A DNA stretch of 64,000 bases, taken from NCBI GenBank assembly GCA_030533445.1, contig CM060072.1, positions 16,871,267-16,935,266 on the forward strand, written 5' to 3'. A program made the translations under genes and the position numbers. Positions 9,650-21,494 of the stretch are shown here, piece after piece. Source of the stretch: Cyprinodon diabolis (lineage: Eukaryota > Chordata > Actinopteri > Cyprinodontiformes > Cyprinodontidae). The notes below the pieces were generated by a model. It had not been told where the DNA came from. It saw only the letters and a program-made list of their open reading frames with translations, and ran no database searches. The number at the start of each line of letters is the position of its first letter. Position 1 is the first letter of the stretch.

Positions 9650-12600
9650 AGCAGCTCCCAAGAGATTACAATAGTATATAATATTATAAACTTCTCATTT
9701 GTACTTAAGCTTTTGTGTTTAAACAACAATCTAAATAATGTGGCGAAGAAAATAAACTACACAGAAATTGTGTGTGCATATTTTACACAAGAGGTATTAT
9801 GATATTATGATATAATCCCTTCCCTGATTCCTGGATATCAGGCAGTTAGAAGACTATAAAAAACAAAACAGAACAAAAACAACTTAACTAGGGTTAGCAA
9901 CAAGGGTCTTAGAAAAACAGCAAGACAAATCCCCCAAAAAACTCGAAGTTTAGATGAGTAAACCAAGAGACAGGGACAGGGATAAGACAAACAGATCAAG
10001 GGAAGGCAAACAGATGACCGCATGAGAAGGAAAGAGAACTCACTGAATAAATTAATTCTGCTTCAATTTCCCTGTAAGAAGCTTTTCGAAATCACTCACA
10101 GAGCTATACATGCCCCCAGAACCACACACTGGTTTCAAGAAAGTAGTCCAAATGTACAATGTACAATAAATTGCCTCCGACCACCAAACATTTCATCTCT
10201 TGAGAAAAAAATTTAACTTCTAGACTGGATAATCTGTCAAACATTCCCATTACAAGACTTAAAGGTTTTGTTTTTAATCTGGATTTCATGGATTTTTGCT
10301 GGTTGTGACATTTTAGACTGCTTTCAGCACAGCCTAATAATCCTGTTTGTCATGTGCTGCTCAGGGATGGATTCATTCCCATGCTGAGAATGTTGTAAAG
10401 GTCAGTTTTTCTCTTTGGAAGAATTTAGTCCACAGGAAAAGCATCAACTCTTGGTGACCTCAGATGACCTGAATGTGCACAGAACTACATCAACCTCCCA
10501 AGGCTATACATGTCCTTCATACAAATGTGATGTCATTCAGAGTGGACAGCAGGACATTAATTGAGACAGAACCCAATCCAGTTTTTTTTTTTTTTTTTTT
10601 TTAGTACAACATGGTATAAAGATCAGAATTTTGCACTTCTTTAGCGGTGAAATTTTCCTATTTCCCACAGCTGGTTACCAATGTGAAAGCTTATGCTTAG
10701 AAAGTAAACCATGTAAATGATTATTGCATAACTCAGAAGAAGTAAAAGACAATATTTCAATAACTAAGGGAAACAGTTAGCTTTAAATCAGAGTTATATC
10801 ATGGTGAGGTGATGCAAGGAGCTTCATTTACTAAGGGTTGCTTGTAACTGATGTGGATATAGTCTTTGCTCCTAAACTTAATCTGTCAATCACAAGCACA
10901 TTACCTTGATGACAGTAAAATAAGGCCAATACTTCAGGTTTAGGAACCCCATCTTTGAGTTTGCTGTTGGTTTCATCCTGTGTGAGTTACCTACACCTGC
11001 ATCCAGCCTCCTCATCCAAGCCGCATCATATACAGAATGCTTTTTCCTGCTTTCAACCTACACTGGAAACAAAATAGATATCTTCTGCCGAAGTGAAAGT
11101 CAATTTGTATAAGTTGAGTTAATGTGCTTCAATATCTTTAAGTCATGTAACAAAGTTGCTAAAATGAGAAAAGTTAATAAGATTTCTTCATTTGTAAAAA
11201 AAAGTAGCAGTTGCAAAGTGTTACTATCTAGCATAATTACTCTCAATACAGGCAGTGCACCAGGACATTTAAAAGCACTCATTCTGTCCATCTGTTGATG
11301 AGGTTTATAAAATTGCAGATTTTATTTACAGCAGGAAATATCAATAGTCCTCGCTGCTAAAAAAGTACCAAAAAGTAGGGTAGTGTTAAAGTTGTTACAT
11401 GGTTTGCAAAAAACAAGAAAAATCTGTTTAAACAAAAGAATAAAATTCAATAGTTGGAAAAACACACACGAATTCTTCTGTACATCGTGTCAAGAAAAAG
11501 CAGTGAAAGTCAAACTGGCCTGAACTGAAATGGTAAATAATCCATGTATTATTGTCAAGACGATGATGAGTTAAATCAGAGCTTACAAAGCAGAGGAGCC
11601 GAAGGCTGCTCTTAAAGCCACCAGGGCTTTAACAGTATCATGAATTCACAATGGTTTTAGTAAAGCAGGTAGCGGAGACCAGGTTTTTTTAAACAAAAGG
11701 GAAGACAGAGAAAATTATGTTGACAAAGGATGAAATGTGTGTACTCCTTTTTTGGTTGTCTGTGACTTTTAAAAAAGCTGTTTAAATTAGCTTTAGAGAG
11801 ACTGTTTTGTGGTCCTACCTCAAGCAAAACACTTTCAAGCTGATTCCTTCACTCCTGCACACCCCTGCTCTGTCTGGCTGGCATGCTTCGCTGATATTGC
11901 CCTGTGCTCCTAACCTAGAAGCTAGCCTTATGTGGAGCAAATTTTTGGTCACAATTGCCCTTAGGTTTTTATAGATGGTTTTCTTGGTGTTTAAAGCCAG
12001 GTGTAACATCTACTGAGAATATTGCCTGATCCAAGATGGCAGCGTAGGTAGGATTGCACTTGGATGTGTGATGTTACAGTGTAGCTATGTACTGATGCAG
12101 TTATTGTATAAAATGGAGCGCAGGACAAATACTGAAAGAATGTAATAAACACTCTTTGGACATACTTTTTAGCAGGCAAACACAAGGTAAAAGAGTACCT
12201 GTCAGTTGTAGCCTACACCCTGATCAACATCTATATTTGTTTTTTTTTGTGAAGTTCTGATTCCAGCTACAGTCCACAACTCATAAACCCAACTCAAACT
12301 GTTGAATAGACTTAAATTTTGTCAAGGCTCCATTTACCTTTGAACACTACCTAAGACACATTTTCCTTTCTCTCAACTTCCCATTAATATACATTAAGAT
12401 GCAACTTCTACAGAAGTGACCTTTGGTGAATTACTTTCTACAAGTAATGTTTAAAGGTCAACTGGAGCACTGTGAAGCTAGCAGTCTCCTATTTGTTTGT
12501 GGAAGCCACTTTAAATATGCTTGGACTATAACTCCTTTAGCTAAACTGTCTAATCCAACGGTATCATCTATTATAATCAAAATAATGAGAATTAACAAAA

Positions 12601-12935
12601 TCCATAAATAACACTGATTCCTTAATAATTTGGTCTATTTTCCTATTTAGTTATACTGTAGATAGAAAAGATAAGTAAAAATATACAAAATAGGACAGAT
12701 GAACCCTATGGTTCTCTTTAGCAGAGCTGTGATGTTTCTGCTAAAATCCTCTGAAAATCAGAGCATAGCCGTGGGGCAACTGTACACCTGTGGGATTTAA
12801 CCCCCCAGGAAGCTGTTGAGACCTAAATGCTTTTGGAGGATCAAAAGTGGACTAAGATTTTCTTTGTGGATCTACGTATATCAGGCTTTCAGAAAACAGT
12901 TTTATGACATTCAAATTTAAAGCTCAAAGGGATGC
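9650..12935. other. Non-coding stretch
   Basis: No gene or repeat family recognised. It includes a poly(T) run at 10582-10602, which could mark the end of an old minus-strand retroposed copy, but no body is recognisable. Open frames do not exceed about 65 codons. Confidence 0.45.
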
Positions 12936-12939
12936 ACAT

Positions 12940-13321
12940 TTCAGTAGCCTTGAAGCCCTGTAGCCTTGCAGCCTTTTATGAAGGTTCTGGGTTCGATTAC
13001 CCGCCCGGGGTCTTTCTGCATGGAGTTTGCATGTTCTCCCTGTGCATGCATGGGTTCTCTCCGGGTACCCTGGCTTCCTCCCACAGTCCAAAAACATGAC
13101 TGTTAGGTTAATTGGCGTCTCTAAATTCTCCTTAGTTGTGAGTGTGTGTGTGAATGGTTGTTTGTCCTGTTTGTCTGTGTGTTGCCCTTTGATAGACTGG
13201 CGACCTGTCCAGGGTGTAGTACCCCGCCTTTCGCCCATTGACAGCTGGAGATAACCACCAGCACCCCTCGTGACACCAGTAGGGATAAGCGTGACAGAAA
13301 ATGGGTGGATGGATGGATGGA
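12940..13321 (+). mobile_element. V-SINE/MERMAID-like SINE
   Basis: The B-box-like GGGTTCGATTAC at 12989-13000 marks a degraded tRNA-derived head. It is followed by the vertebrate V-domain-type segment (GGAGTTTGCATGTTCTCCCT, then a CTTCCTCCCACAGTCCAAA stretch) and a 3' part ending in (GGAT)n. The element is full-length or nearly so; the A box is poorly kept. Its 3' half recurs, truncated, at 29221, 32336, 60430 and in reverse at 21186. No clear target duplication was found for this copy. Confidence 0.8.
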
Positions 13322-13324
13322 AGT

Positions 13325-14862
13325 TTAAAACTTGTTTCATAAACAGTAAAATGCAAACCATTATGCATTCATACATAGCTAAATTTATGAAAATGGGACA
13401 GAGCCAACATAAGCTTTTACCAAGATATTTTCAACTGAAATAATATTCTAGCATTTTTTATTATCCACATTAGTAATGTAAGTCCATGTCAACGATGCCA
13501 TAAAGCTTTTGAGAAGGCATTGGCAGTGCTTACAGACCTTCAAATTAAAACATTTGCAGTTTTGCCCCTGGTTCTCTGGGGTAATAATTTGATGCAAACC
13601 CAATTAAAAAACAGGAAAATATATTATAGAGATTGAGTAAACGTGTGTGTTTTTTTTTAACGGCTAGAGGAAACTGGCTACTAGCCTAAACTTAAGATCT
13701 GCAGGCTGAACACTAATGAACATTTTCAAAAAGCAATAGATCTCTGAAGAACAAGGCCAAATAAGAAAGCTTATCTATCATATACCAACAACGTCAGTAT
13801 AGTTTTTCCTGTTTTTGTTTATTTTCTTCAAAAAACAGAAGAAAAATAGATAAAAACTCACACAAACTGACAGGATCTAAACAGACAGTTCTTGTACTAT
13901 GTCCTATCAATAGTACCCTTCAAATCAGTGGATCATCTTTTGTAAACTTTAACAGTTATTTTTTTTTATTATTATTAAACAGGTGAAAAATAAAACAGAT
14001 TACAATTCTGTTCTCTGTAAGGGTTTCCATCAAAGAACAATGTCTGTTTTCTATGAAAACACCCTAGATCTCCAAAGACCGCACTAGTTAAGAGCTTCCA
14101 TTTATCTCCATGCAGTGTGAAAATTAACAAGGTCAATATAAAAAGAGAACCCAGTTTCTTTAATTCTATAGTGGAAGACTTTATTGGTTAAAAGGAGAAC
14201 TATATGGAGTATGAAGCATGATCTGTTCTCATTAGCAGCTGAAGGTATAAAGAGTGAGGAAAGGTCACCTTGGCTGCTTTAAGAACAACAGCGTAGGAGG
14301 ATATTTATATATTCATCACCTTAGTTCATCATCGAGCATCACAAGTGTTACATTATTGCAATAATAAGAAATCTTTATTGTGATAGGACACATTTTCGTT
14401 TATCCACATAATTTACTAACTTTAAAATCCTTGATTGTTAGAGGCTGAAGAATCCTTTAAAGCTCAAGGTTTGTTTCATTAGTGTTGCTTTAATAACCAT
14501 AAGCTTCAGCACCCCACAAGGCAATTTTATGGGCATGTATAATTGTTTTTACAAATTTTTACCTTTAATAGGGCTTATATATTATAAAGATATTAGAGTT
14601 ACAAGAAAGATGCTAGCCTTATAATTATCTGAAAAGACTGTATCTAGAGTCAAGTAAAATATTTTGATGTAAATGTTGATGTAAGTAAATTATTTGTGCT
14701 GCTTATGCTTGACCTGACTTAACCGTTAGATACTGTTGGTCAGTCCCTGTTAAGGTGTTGTTAAGGTGGTTCAGGTTCTGCCTTAAAGTGAAGATATGCT
14801 ATATTACAGATCCCTAAAATCTACAAACTCTTCACATAACATTTTTTTTTAAACTTTAATCT
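13325..14862. other. Non-coding stretch
   Basis: AT-rich unique sequence. Nothing identified on either strand. Confidence 0.45.
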
Positions 14863-14866
14863 TTAA

Positions 14867-15353
14867 AGGTATACTATGTAACCAGGGTTGACTTTCCAGC
14901 GAGGCTCCCCCCAGAGGGCGAAAGTAAAAGTGCACTGTCGTAAATATGCTCAGCTGTTCTCATGGTTTCTCCGTCAAGCCAGGCGCAGTTGTTTTGAGCT
15001 TAGCAGACAGGCGAACGCAACGAATCACCATGTCTACTGCGGTATGTGACTATTTTGTTCCAATTTTTGAGTTTGAAAATTTAGCATGTTTTCATACATT
15101 ATTTGTTATGCATTTGTCTAAATAACAAAGATTGTAGTTAGCCAAGTTCTCGCCGTAAAGCAAGACAGACTCTCGTGAGACTTCTGAGCCTGTGGGTGCG
15201 GGCCGAGGGCTCCTGCAATTGCAAGTGCGGTATTTCCCCCACAGACCACCAGGGCGGCCGAGAATACCTTTGTTCAACCTGAAATGACTAATTTAATCAT
15301 CCAAAACGTTATGGAACACATTAATTAACTGAAAAATGTTGCATAGTATGCCT
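14867..15353. mobile_element. TTAA-flanked non-autonomous DNA element (MITE-like)
   Basis: The ends are inverted: AGGTATACTATGTAAC on the left and, as its reverse complement form, AGGCATACTATGCAAC on the right. Both are bordered by TTAA (14863-14866 and 15354-15357). TTAA target choice is known for piggyBac and Kolobok elements; I cannot decide between them without a transposase. The 487-bp body is less AT-rich than its surroundings. It holds CACCATGTCTACTGCG followed by a GTATGT donor at about 15027-15050, which looks like a short first exon, and two CCAGAGGGCG/CCACCAGGGCGG motifs near the ends. Confidence 0.7.
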
Positions 15354-15357
15354 TTAA

Positions 15358-17991
15358 GAGAGTTTACCCAATTATTCAACAGTTGCAAGTGTAAACTCAG
15401 GTGATCTACTTTTAAAATGATTTTAAAATATAGCTGTGCTTGTACACTTAAAAAAGGAAGATATTGCAATATCTATTTCCAAACCTCCAATTATCATCTT
15501 TCCACATTTAACTTGTGGGTTAGATAAGTGGTCTGTAGAAGTGTACTTGTGACCACATCACAAGGACTGCATGTTAATGTGTGCGTATCGTGTAATCTTG
15601 TAAATTATGCATGTAAACATATTTTTCATGCTTACAGACTCCTTTAAATTACATAACCATCATCTAGAGGATAAACCTTTTAATGTTATTGCTGTAAAAA
15701 TTAAAATTAGAGGAGTTCAGAAAAAAATCCAATCTTTCTAATAAAAAATCAAAACTATACGTTTCTTGACTTATGTAAAACACTTATGCATCATTAATGA
15801 AGTCTCAGCATCCCAGAGGTGATAGTAACTGCAGAGCAAAGGCTGAATGAACAATTTAAACTCAGATGCCTTATCTTATAAATAAACCCCAGCAGCTCCA
15901 GACACTGTGTCATTCGTAGTCTTCGTGTATCTCCAACTGTCAGACAAAGATAAATCTATACCAGCTCAGGGAGAAAGGGAGTCACTTTGAATAGAAGTAT
16001 GAAATGAGCCAAGTATTTCACCGAACCTTCAACATTGGTCAGTTGTACACTCAGGGTCAACAAACCTTCAGTGAGCTGGATTAAAGTTTGATTAAAGCTG
16101 CAAAGCTGGAAATGCTGGAAAAGGTAAATTATTCATTCTCTTACCTTTAATACATTTCCTGAAGAAACACCAGCTGAGATATTTTTTGTGTTGACATATA
16201 ATAAGAGTAATGCACAATATAATAATATAATTCCCGAAAGAACAAATAAATTATTTAAGAAGAATTATATGCTGGATAGTAACTAGGAACCAGAAAAAGT
16301 AAAGGTTAAAATAGTTAAAGGATTTTCTGTAAAATGATGATGGTTCATAAATAACTCAATAGAATCAGTTTTCTAAGGTTCATACAGTTTTGTTTCAGAA
16401 TACATTTCATGCCTATCATTTCTATTCAACAATTCATTAACAAGGAAATTATTAAATAAATGAATTTGGTTTAAGAATATTTTCATTATATAATAGAACT
16501 CTATTTTGTTTTTTTAAACATAGCAAAATCGGGTTTTGTCAAGATTGCATAACTATCACTTGCCACTTTTATTCAACAACTATATACTCTTTTGCACAAA
16601 TTATTTCAATAATCTGATTTTGCAGCCTTTTTTTTTTTCTTACAAAAGTTTTACCAATCACACAACAGTTCCCAGACATGCATTTAGGGAAAAAAATGTT
16701 AACAAAAAGCAATTAGAACCCCTAAGACAAGGCTGCGAGAGCAAAATGCTGCTTTGTTTTGGAAGTCGACAAGCAAGCACATTGCATTAGAACTTCAGCC
16801 ATAAACTGAAAAAGCTTTTCTGCTTTGTTAAAAAATATTCAAAAAAGAAAATGACACAACTGCTGCCTTATGGAGTTTATTGGGAACCTTTCTGCAGTAT
16901 GCAGAAAGACAATGGGGGTTAGACACTCACAGCCCTGGAAGCACTGTAACAGATTCTCATTCCCACTGAGCTCAACTATCCTTAAGGACTCCTACCTAAA
17001 CATATGATCGTTTATGCTTGACTAATCTATGTTATATGTGGAACATTGCTGACACAATATAATTTTATACTTCATTTGGTCTGTTTTCTGTATCTAATAT
17101 TCTGGCCAACTCTAGGGCGGAGAGCAGGGCACAGAGAGTGAGTTTAGATTTAGAGATGGGAAACCTGAATTGTACAATGAGCTATTATACATTTCTATTA
17201 TATCCACCTCTGAAGAGTTTCCCAGTAACGACAGATATTTTTGTGTAATGGCCTTTTGTACTGTTCCTTTCTGTAAAAGCACCCGTGAGCAGGTCAATAT
17301 TTAAGTGTACAAAGGACCATGACCCCCCGCTACTTTATTAGGTCAGAATAATGGAACTATTTTTAAAACTTGAGGTTAGACTTAAGCAAATTTGAAGCCC
17401 TTTTAGTTCAAAACAGATTTTAATATTGGCCTGAAAAAAACCCGCTTATTACAAAAAATTTGAAATTAATTGAGGTAAAAAATAAAATATGGAAATAACT
17501 CCACCATGTCAGGAATTATAAAAATAGCATATCCATAATAATAACATTAAATAACTGAACTTAAAGAACCAACCCCTTCACAACAATAGTTTGGAGAAAA
17601 AGGACATAAAGAATTCAGGATTCAGAAGGTAATGACTAATGTAAATACTCTGAGCTTTCTATTTCATTTTGTTGTTACAGATGTACCAAGAGTCTTGTTT
17701 GTAGGTTAAATAGATATTCATCATGAATGTATTTCTGCTATTCTTATCAGCATTTTGACAAAAGCCCTCAAAACAGTGTTTCTAATTGAAAATAATTCTC
17801 ATAGATTTAATGAGCATGATGTCATGCTAAACACATGAGTGGATATGCTTGTTGGAGGGAAAATTATAATGTTATTCTGTCCATTTTAAATTTGACCATC
17901 CACTTTTCCTATTGCAGGAATTTGTGGCACTTCTTTTTGCTCTATATAGCACCATACACCATACAAGGAGGAATCAAGTATATACATACAT

Positions 17992-18002
<11 letters not shown>
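15358..18002. other. Non-coding stretch
   Basis: AT-rich sequence without a recognisable gene or repeat family. Frames of 60-85 codons near 16536 and 17112 are low-complexity and unsupported. Confidence 0.45.

Positions 18003-18070
<68 letters not shown>
18003..18070. repeat. (TA)n microsatellite
   Basis: About 68 bp of pure TA repeats, preceded by an (AC)n/(ATAC) transition at 17980-18002. Confidence 0.95.
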
Positions 18071-18071
<1 letters not shown>

Positions 18072-18760
18072 TGTTATCTTTAAATAATTAACTACACTAT
18101 ACCATTTGGAAGAAACCTAAAACAGACAAACAACCACAGAGATATTAATAAACAGTGTTGCACAAAGTTAAGCTGTTTCATCCACCACTGAGTCATAAAT
18201 ACTGCATCGTGACCCATCTATTTTTCTCCTGCTGCTGGGCAGTGTCCATCCTATACCATAATCATATAAACTTTAATGGCATCACTATTCTGCCAAAAGA
18301 GTTTATCGACTATAAAAGGGGCAAATCACGAGAAAACATTTGTCGTAGAAGTAAAGAAGGAGCTGGGCAGTCAGCAGACCTGATGCCAGCACGTTTATGC
18401 TTCCTATTCTGAGAGATGATAAATGTCACTAACAGAACTAACTTAAAGTTTGGCCAAATTAATTCTACACTGCCTAAACTTTATGAGCTGATAGGCTATC
18501 CAGTTAAGGTCCCAAAGGCATTTACTGCTTAAAAACTTCCCAACTGGATGATTGTTCAGTAAATTTCATTTCAAGCTAAACCGTCCTCACAGGTATAATA
18601 TACAAACAACCCTACAAGCATCATTCAGACAGTAACTTTTTAGAACAAAAAAAAAACACAGAGAAAAAAGGTTTGTTTTAGACATCTGAGATAGGTGACA
18701 AACAATCAATCAACTATTCAAATGGGATATGAAATTAAAGTTAACATCCACCCATCCATC
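18071..18760. other. Non-coding stretch
   Basis: No feature recognised. A short run of CATC units at 18748-18762 abuts the LINE-like tail that follows. Confidence 0.45.
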
Positions 18761-19736
18761 CATGGTCAATCAATCAACTTTATTGTCAACTACAATTTAT
18801 ATTGCAATCGATTTTTCATTTTCAGTACAAACTGTTCATCACAATACGTCACATACATTTGAATGGGGTGAAGGGGCTGAAAAGGGTAACTGCTTTACTG
18901 ATGCCATGGGTCCTGCAGAATGCTGCCTTTGGTTCGTGGTTACCTGGCTTTGCAGGTCCCAGGCGGTTACCTGGGACCTGTGAAGAGAGAGAGGGGGGAA
19001 AAAGAATATTTCACACTTTATCCTTGACAGGATACGGTTTGAGATATCAAAAAAAACAAAACCTCAGCACAAGAAAAGCACATGTAACACGAGACAGACA
19101 TTTCAGCAGAGGGTCACATCGGAAGTGGAGTCACATGAAGTCATCTGACATTTGAGACATTAGTTGTGTGTGTATGATGAGTGCTTTCAATTTGTCTGTG
19201 ATCGCTGTCCGCAGGCAATTGTCCTTGATGAGATGGAAGTTTATCAACAGTTCTGGGTGCATCCACAGATGTTTGTGGGTAGGGGAAGGGGGGAGCAGTT
19301 CTTCCATAACATGCACGTTGCACAGGAATATTCCATCAGCCTTGAGTCTTTTTCTTGCTGCCTCTACATGGCGAGTCTAATATTCCAAATTTTCGGGCTT
19401 TTCCGCTTTGAAGCGAGCGTGCACATCCAAGATATTATCCCATCTCACATTTGAGTTCAACTACCGAAGCCAGCCTGAGTTCAGTCGCACCCAGCATACG
19501 GCTCATCTCCCGATCTTCCTCGTTCATAGCCTTTGTGAGGGCGTCAACCACTGCCAGCAGCCTGATCTATGCCCAAATTGCTGCCGACATCCTCTGTAAT
19601 TGTAGATACATCAGGTATCCTCCAAAACCAAACAGGAAAAATCTGAGTATCACAAAACCAAAAATCCAAAGCATAGCATTGTGAAACACACCATCCTCCA
19701 AGCCTTCCAGGAGTCCATGGTGTATCCCTAGAAGTA

Positions 19737-20959
19737 CACTCACCGGCCACTTTATTAGGTACCCCATGCTAGTAACGGGTTGGACCCCCTTTTTGCCTTC
19801 AGAACTGCCTCAATTCTTCGTGGCATAGATTCAACAAGGTGCTGGAAGCATTCCTCAGGGAGTTTGGTCCATATTGACATGATGGCATCACACAGTTGCC
19901 GCAGATTTGTCGGCTGCACATCCATGATGCGAATCTCCCGTTCCACCACATCCCAAAGATGCTCTATTGGATTGAGATCTGGTGACTGTGGAGGCCATTT
20001 GAGTACAGTGAACTCATTGTCATGTTCAAGAAACCAGTCTGAGATGATTCCAGCTTTATGACATGGCGCATTATCCTGCTGAAAGTAGCCATCAGAAGTT
20101 GGGTACATTGTGGTCATAAAGGGATGGACATGGTCAGCAACAATACTCAGGTAGGCTGTGGCGTTGCAACGATGCTCAATTGGTACCAAGGGGCACAAAG
20201 AGTGCCAAGAAAATATTCCCCACACCATGACACCACCACTACCAACCTGAACCGTTGATACAAGGCAGGATGGATCCATGCTTTCATGTTGTAGATGTCA
20301 AATTCTGACCCTACCATCCGAATGTCGCAGCAGAAATCGAGACTCATCAGACCAGGCAACGTTTTTCCAATCTTCTATTGTCCAATTTCGATGAGCTTGT
20401 GCAAATTGTAGCCTCAGTTTGCTGTTCATAGCTGAAAGGAGTGGCACCCGGTGTGGTCTTCTGCTGCTGTAGCCCATCTGCCTCAAAGTTCGACGTACTG
20501 TGCATTCAGAGATGCTCTTCTGCCCACCTTGGTTGTAACGGGTGGTTATTTGAGTCACTGTTGCCCTTCTATCAGCTTGAACCAGTCTGGCCATTCTCCT
20601 CTGACCTCTGGCATCAACAAGGCATTTCCGCCCACAGAACTGCCGCTCACTGGATGTTTTTTTCTTTTTCGGACCATTCTCTGTAAACCCTGGAGATGGT
20701 TGTGCGTGAAAATCCCAGTAGATCAGCAGTTTCTGAAATGCTCAGACCAGCCCTTCTGTCACCAACAATCATGCCACGTTCAAAGTCACTCAAATTACCT
20801 TTCTTCCCCATACTGATGCTCGGTTTGAACTGCAGGAGATTGTCTTGACCATGTCTACATGCCTAAATGCACTGAGTTGCCGCCAACTCATTGGCTGCTT
20901 AGAAATTAAGTGTTAACGAGCAGTTGGACAGGTGTACCTAGTAAAGTGGCCGGTGAGTG
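19737..20959 (-). mobile_element. Tc1/mariner transposon, DD36E (Incomer-like)
   Basis: The 1,223-bp element has terminal inverted repeats of about 27 bp beginning CACTCACCGGCCACTTTA, flanked by TA on both sides (19735-19736 and 20960-20961). The transposase lies on the minus strand and is broken. The spacing between the second catalytic Asp (FQQDNAPCH) and the Glu ([11 protein letters not shown]) is 36 residues, which fits the described Incomer branch of Tc1/mariner rather than the DD34E Tc1 elements elsewhere in this window. Confidence 0.93.
19755..20811 (-). pseudogene. DD36E transposase, broken by one frameshift and one stop
   Basis: This is a cut-and-paste DDE transposase of about 351 residues before mutation. 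It begins at ATG 20811 (MGKKGNLSDF...) with a paired-like helix-turn-helix DNA-binding part. A run of seven A at 20657-20663 (minus-strand sense) shifts the frame by one. The frame is then open from 20594 and carries the first catalytic Asp in WSDESRF. A TGA at 20298-20300 replaces what is probably Trp after GRVRI. The rest, with QQDNAPCH and [12 protein letters not shown], is open to the stop at 19755. The length, 1,057 bases, is one more than a multiple of three, matching a single insertion. Confidence 0.9.
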
Positions 20960-21185
20960 TATGTCCTGGCAGACAGGACGGGTCCCCTTTTCCCTGTCTT
21001 CCAGTTGAGAAAATTTGATCAATTACATTGAGAGACCAGCTGACTAGATCCATTGTTTAAGTTTGGGTGATATGAAGAGAGAGCTCAGAAAAGGCAAGAC
21101 ACAGCAAAACAGGGAAAGAGCAGGGAGATGCAGGAGCAGCAGGAAAATGCCTCTTTCAAGAGTCAGTTTCAGATCGGATGGTCAT

Positions 21186-21490
21186 GGATGCCAAGCAGTT
21201 TATGGGTGAAAGGCAGGTTACAACCTAGACCGGTCATCAGTCCATCGCAGGGCAACACAGAGTCTTACAACAAGGCAAAAACAGACTCACACCTAAGAAA
21301 AATCAAGCAGTGTCAATTAACATAACAGTCATGCTTTTGAACTGTGGAAGGAAGCAAAGGTAACCAGAGAGAACAGATGCATGGGAGAACATGCAAACTC
21401 CATGCAGAATCCTGGCCTGTAATAAAACCCTAGACCTTCATGCTGCAAGGCGAGGCAACAGTAGTACCAACTCTGCCACTGTGCATCCCT
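21186..21490 (-). mobile_element. V-SINE/MERMAID-like SINE, reverse orientation
   Basis: The minus strand reads a tRNA-like head (a CAGTGGCAGAGTTGGTA A-box region near 21480), then the GGAGTTTGCATGTTCTCCCA V-domain and the 3' half as far as the AGTCCATCGCAGGG complement at 21240. It is more diverged than the copy at 12940 and lacks a (GGAT)n tail. It directly adjoins the LINE-like element to its left. Confidence 0.7.
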
Positions 21491-21494
21491 AACA

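Larger units (their letters stand above)
19544..21053 (-). pseudogene. Trp-rich 94-codon frame split by the transposon insertion
   Basis: On the minus strand an ATG at 21053 opens a frame that runs to the transposon's edge. Counting one copy of the TA target, it continues from 19734 to a TGA at 19544-19546. The two parts sum to 285 bases, exactly 95 codons including stop, with no internal stop. The predicted protein is rich in Trp, Gly and Pro. I do not recognise its family. Its continuity implies that the host element carried this open frame when the Tc1/mariner element landed, although chance cannot be excluded for so short a frame. Confidence 0.4.
18764..21180 (-). mobile_element. LINE-like element, family B, interrupted by a DNA transposon
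   Basis: On the minus strand this ends GTTGACAATAAAG plus (TTGA)n at its left edge. The same end recurs on the plus strand at 25255-25343, there 5'-truncated, which fits target-primed LINE retroposition. The body continues rightward across the Tc1/mariner insertion at 19737-20959 and resumes to roughly 21180. The only notable coding potential is the split frame annotated separately. I do not recognise reverse transcriptase in it, so it may be only the 3' portion of a LINE or a non-autonomous derivative. The right boundary is approximate. Confidence 0.5.

Noticed and set aside
13027..13376. Overlapping open frames on both strands near 13.1 kb
   Set aside because: They fall inside a V-SINE-like element whose head and tail are recognisable.
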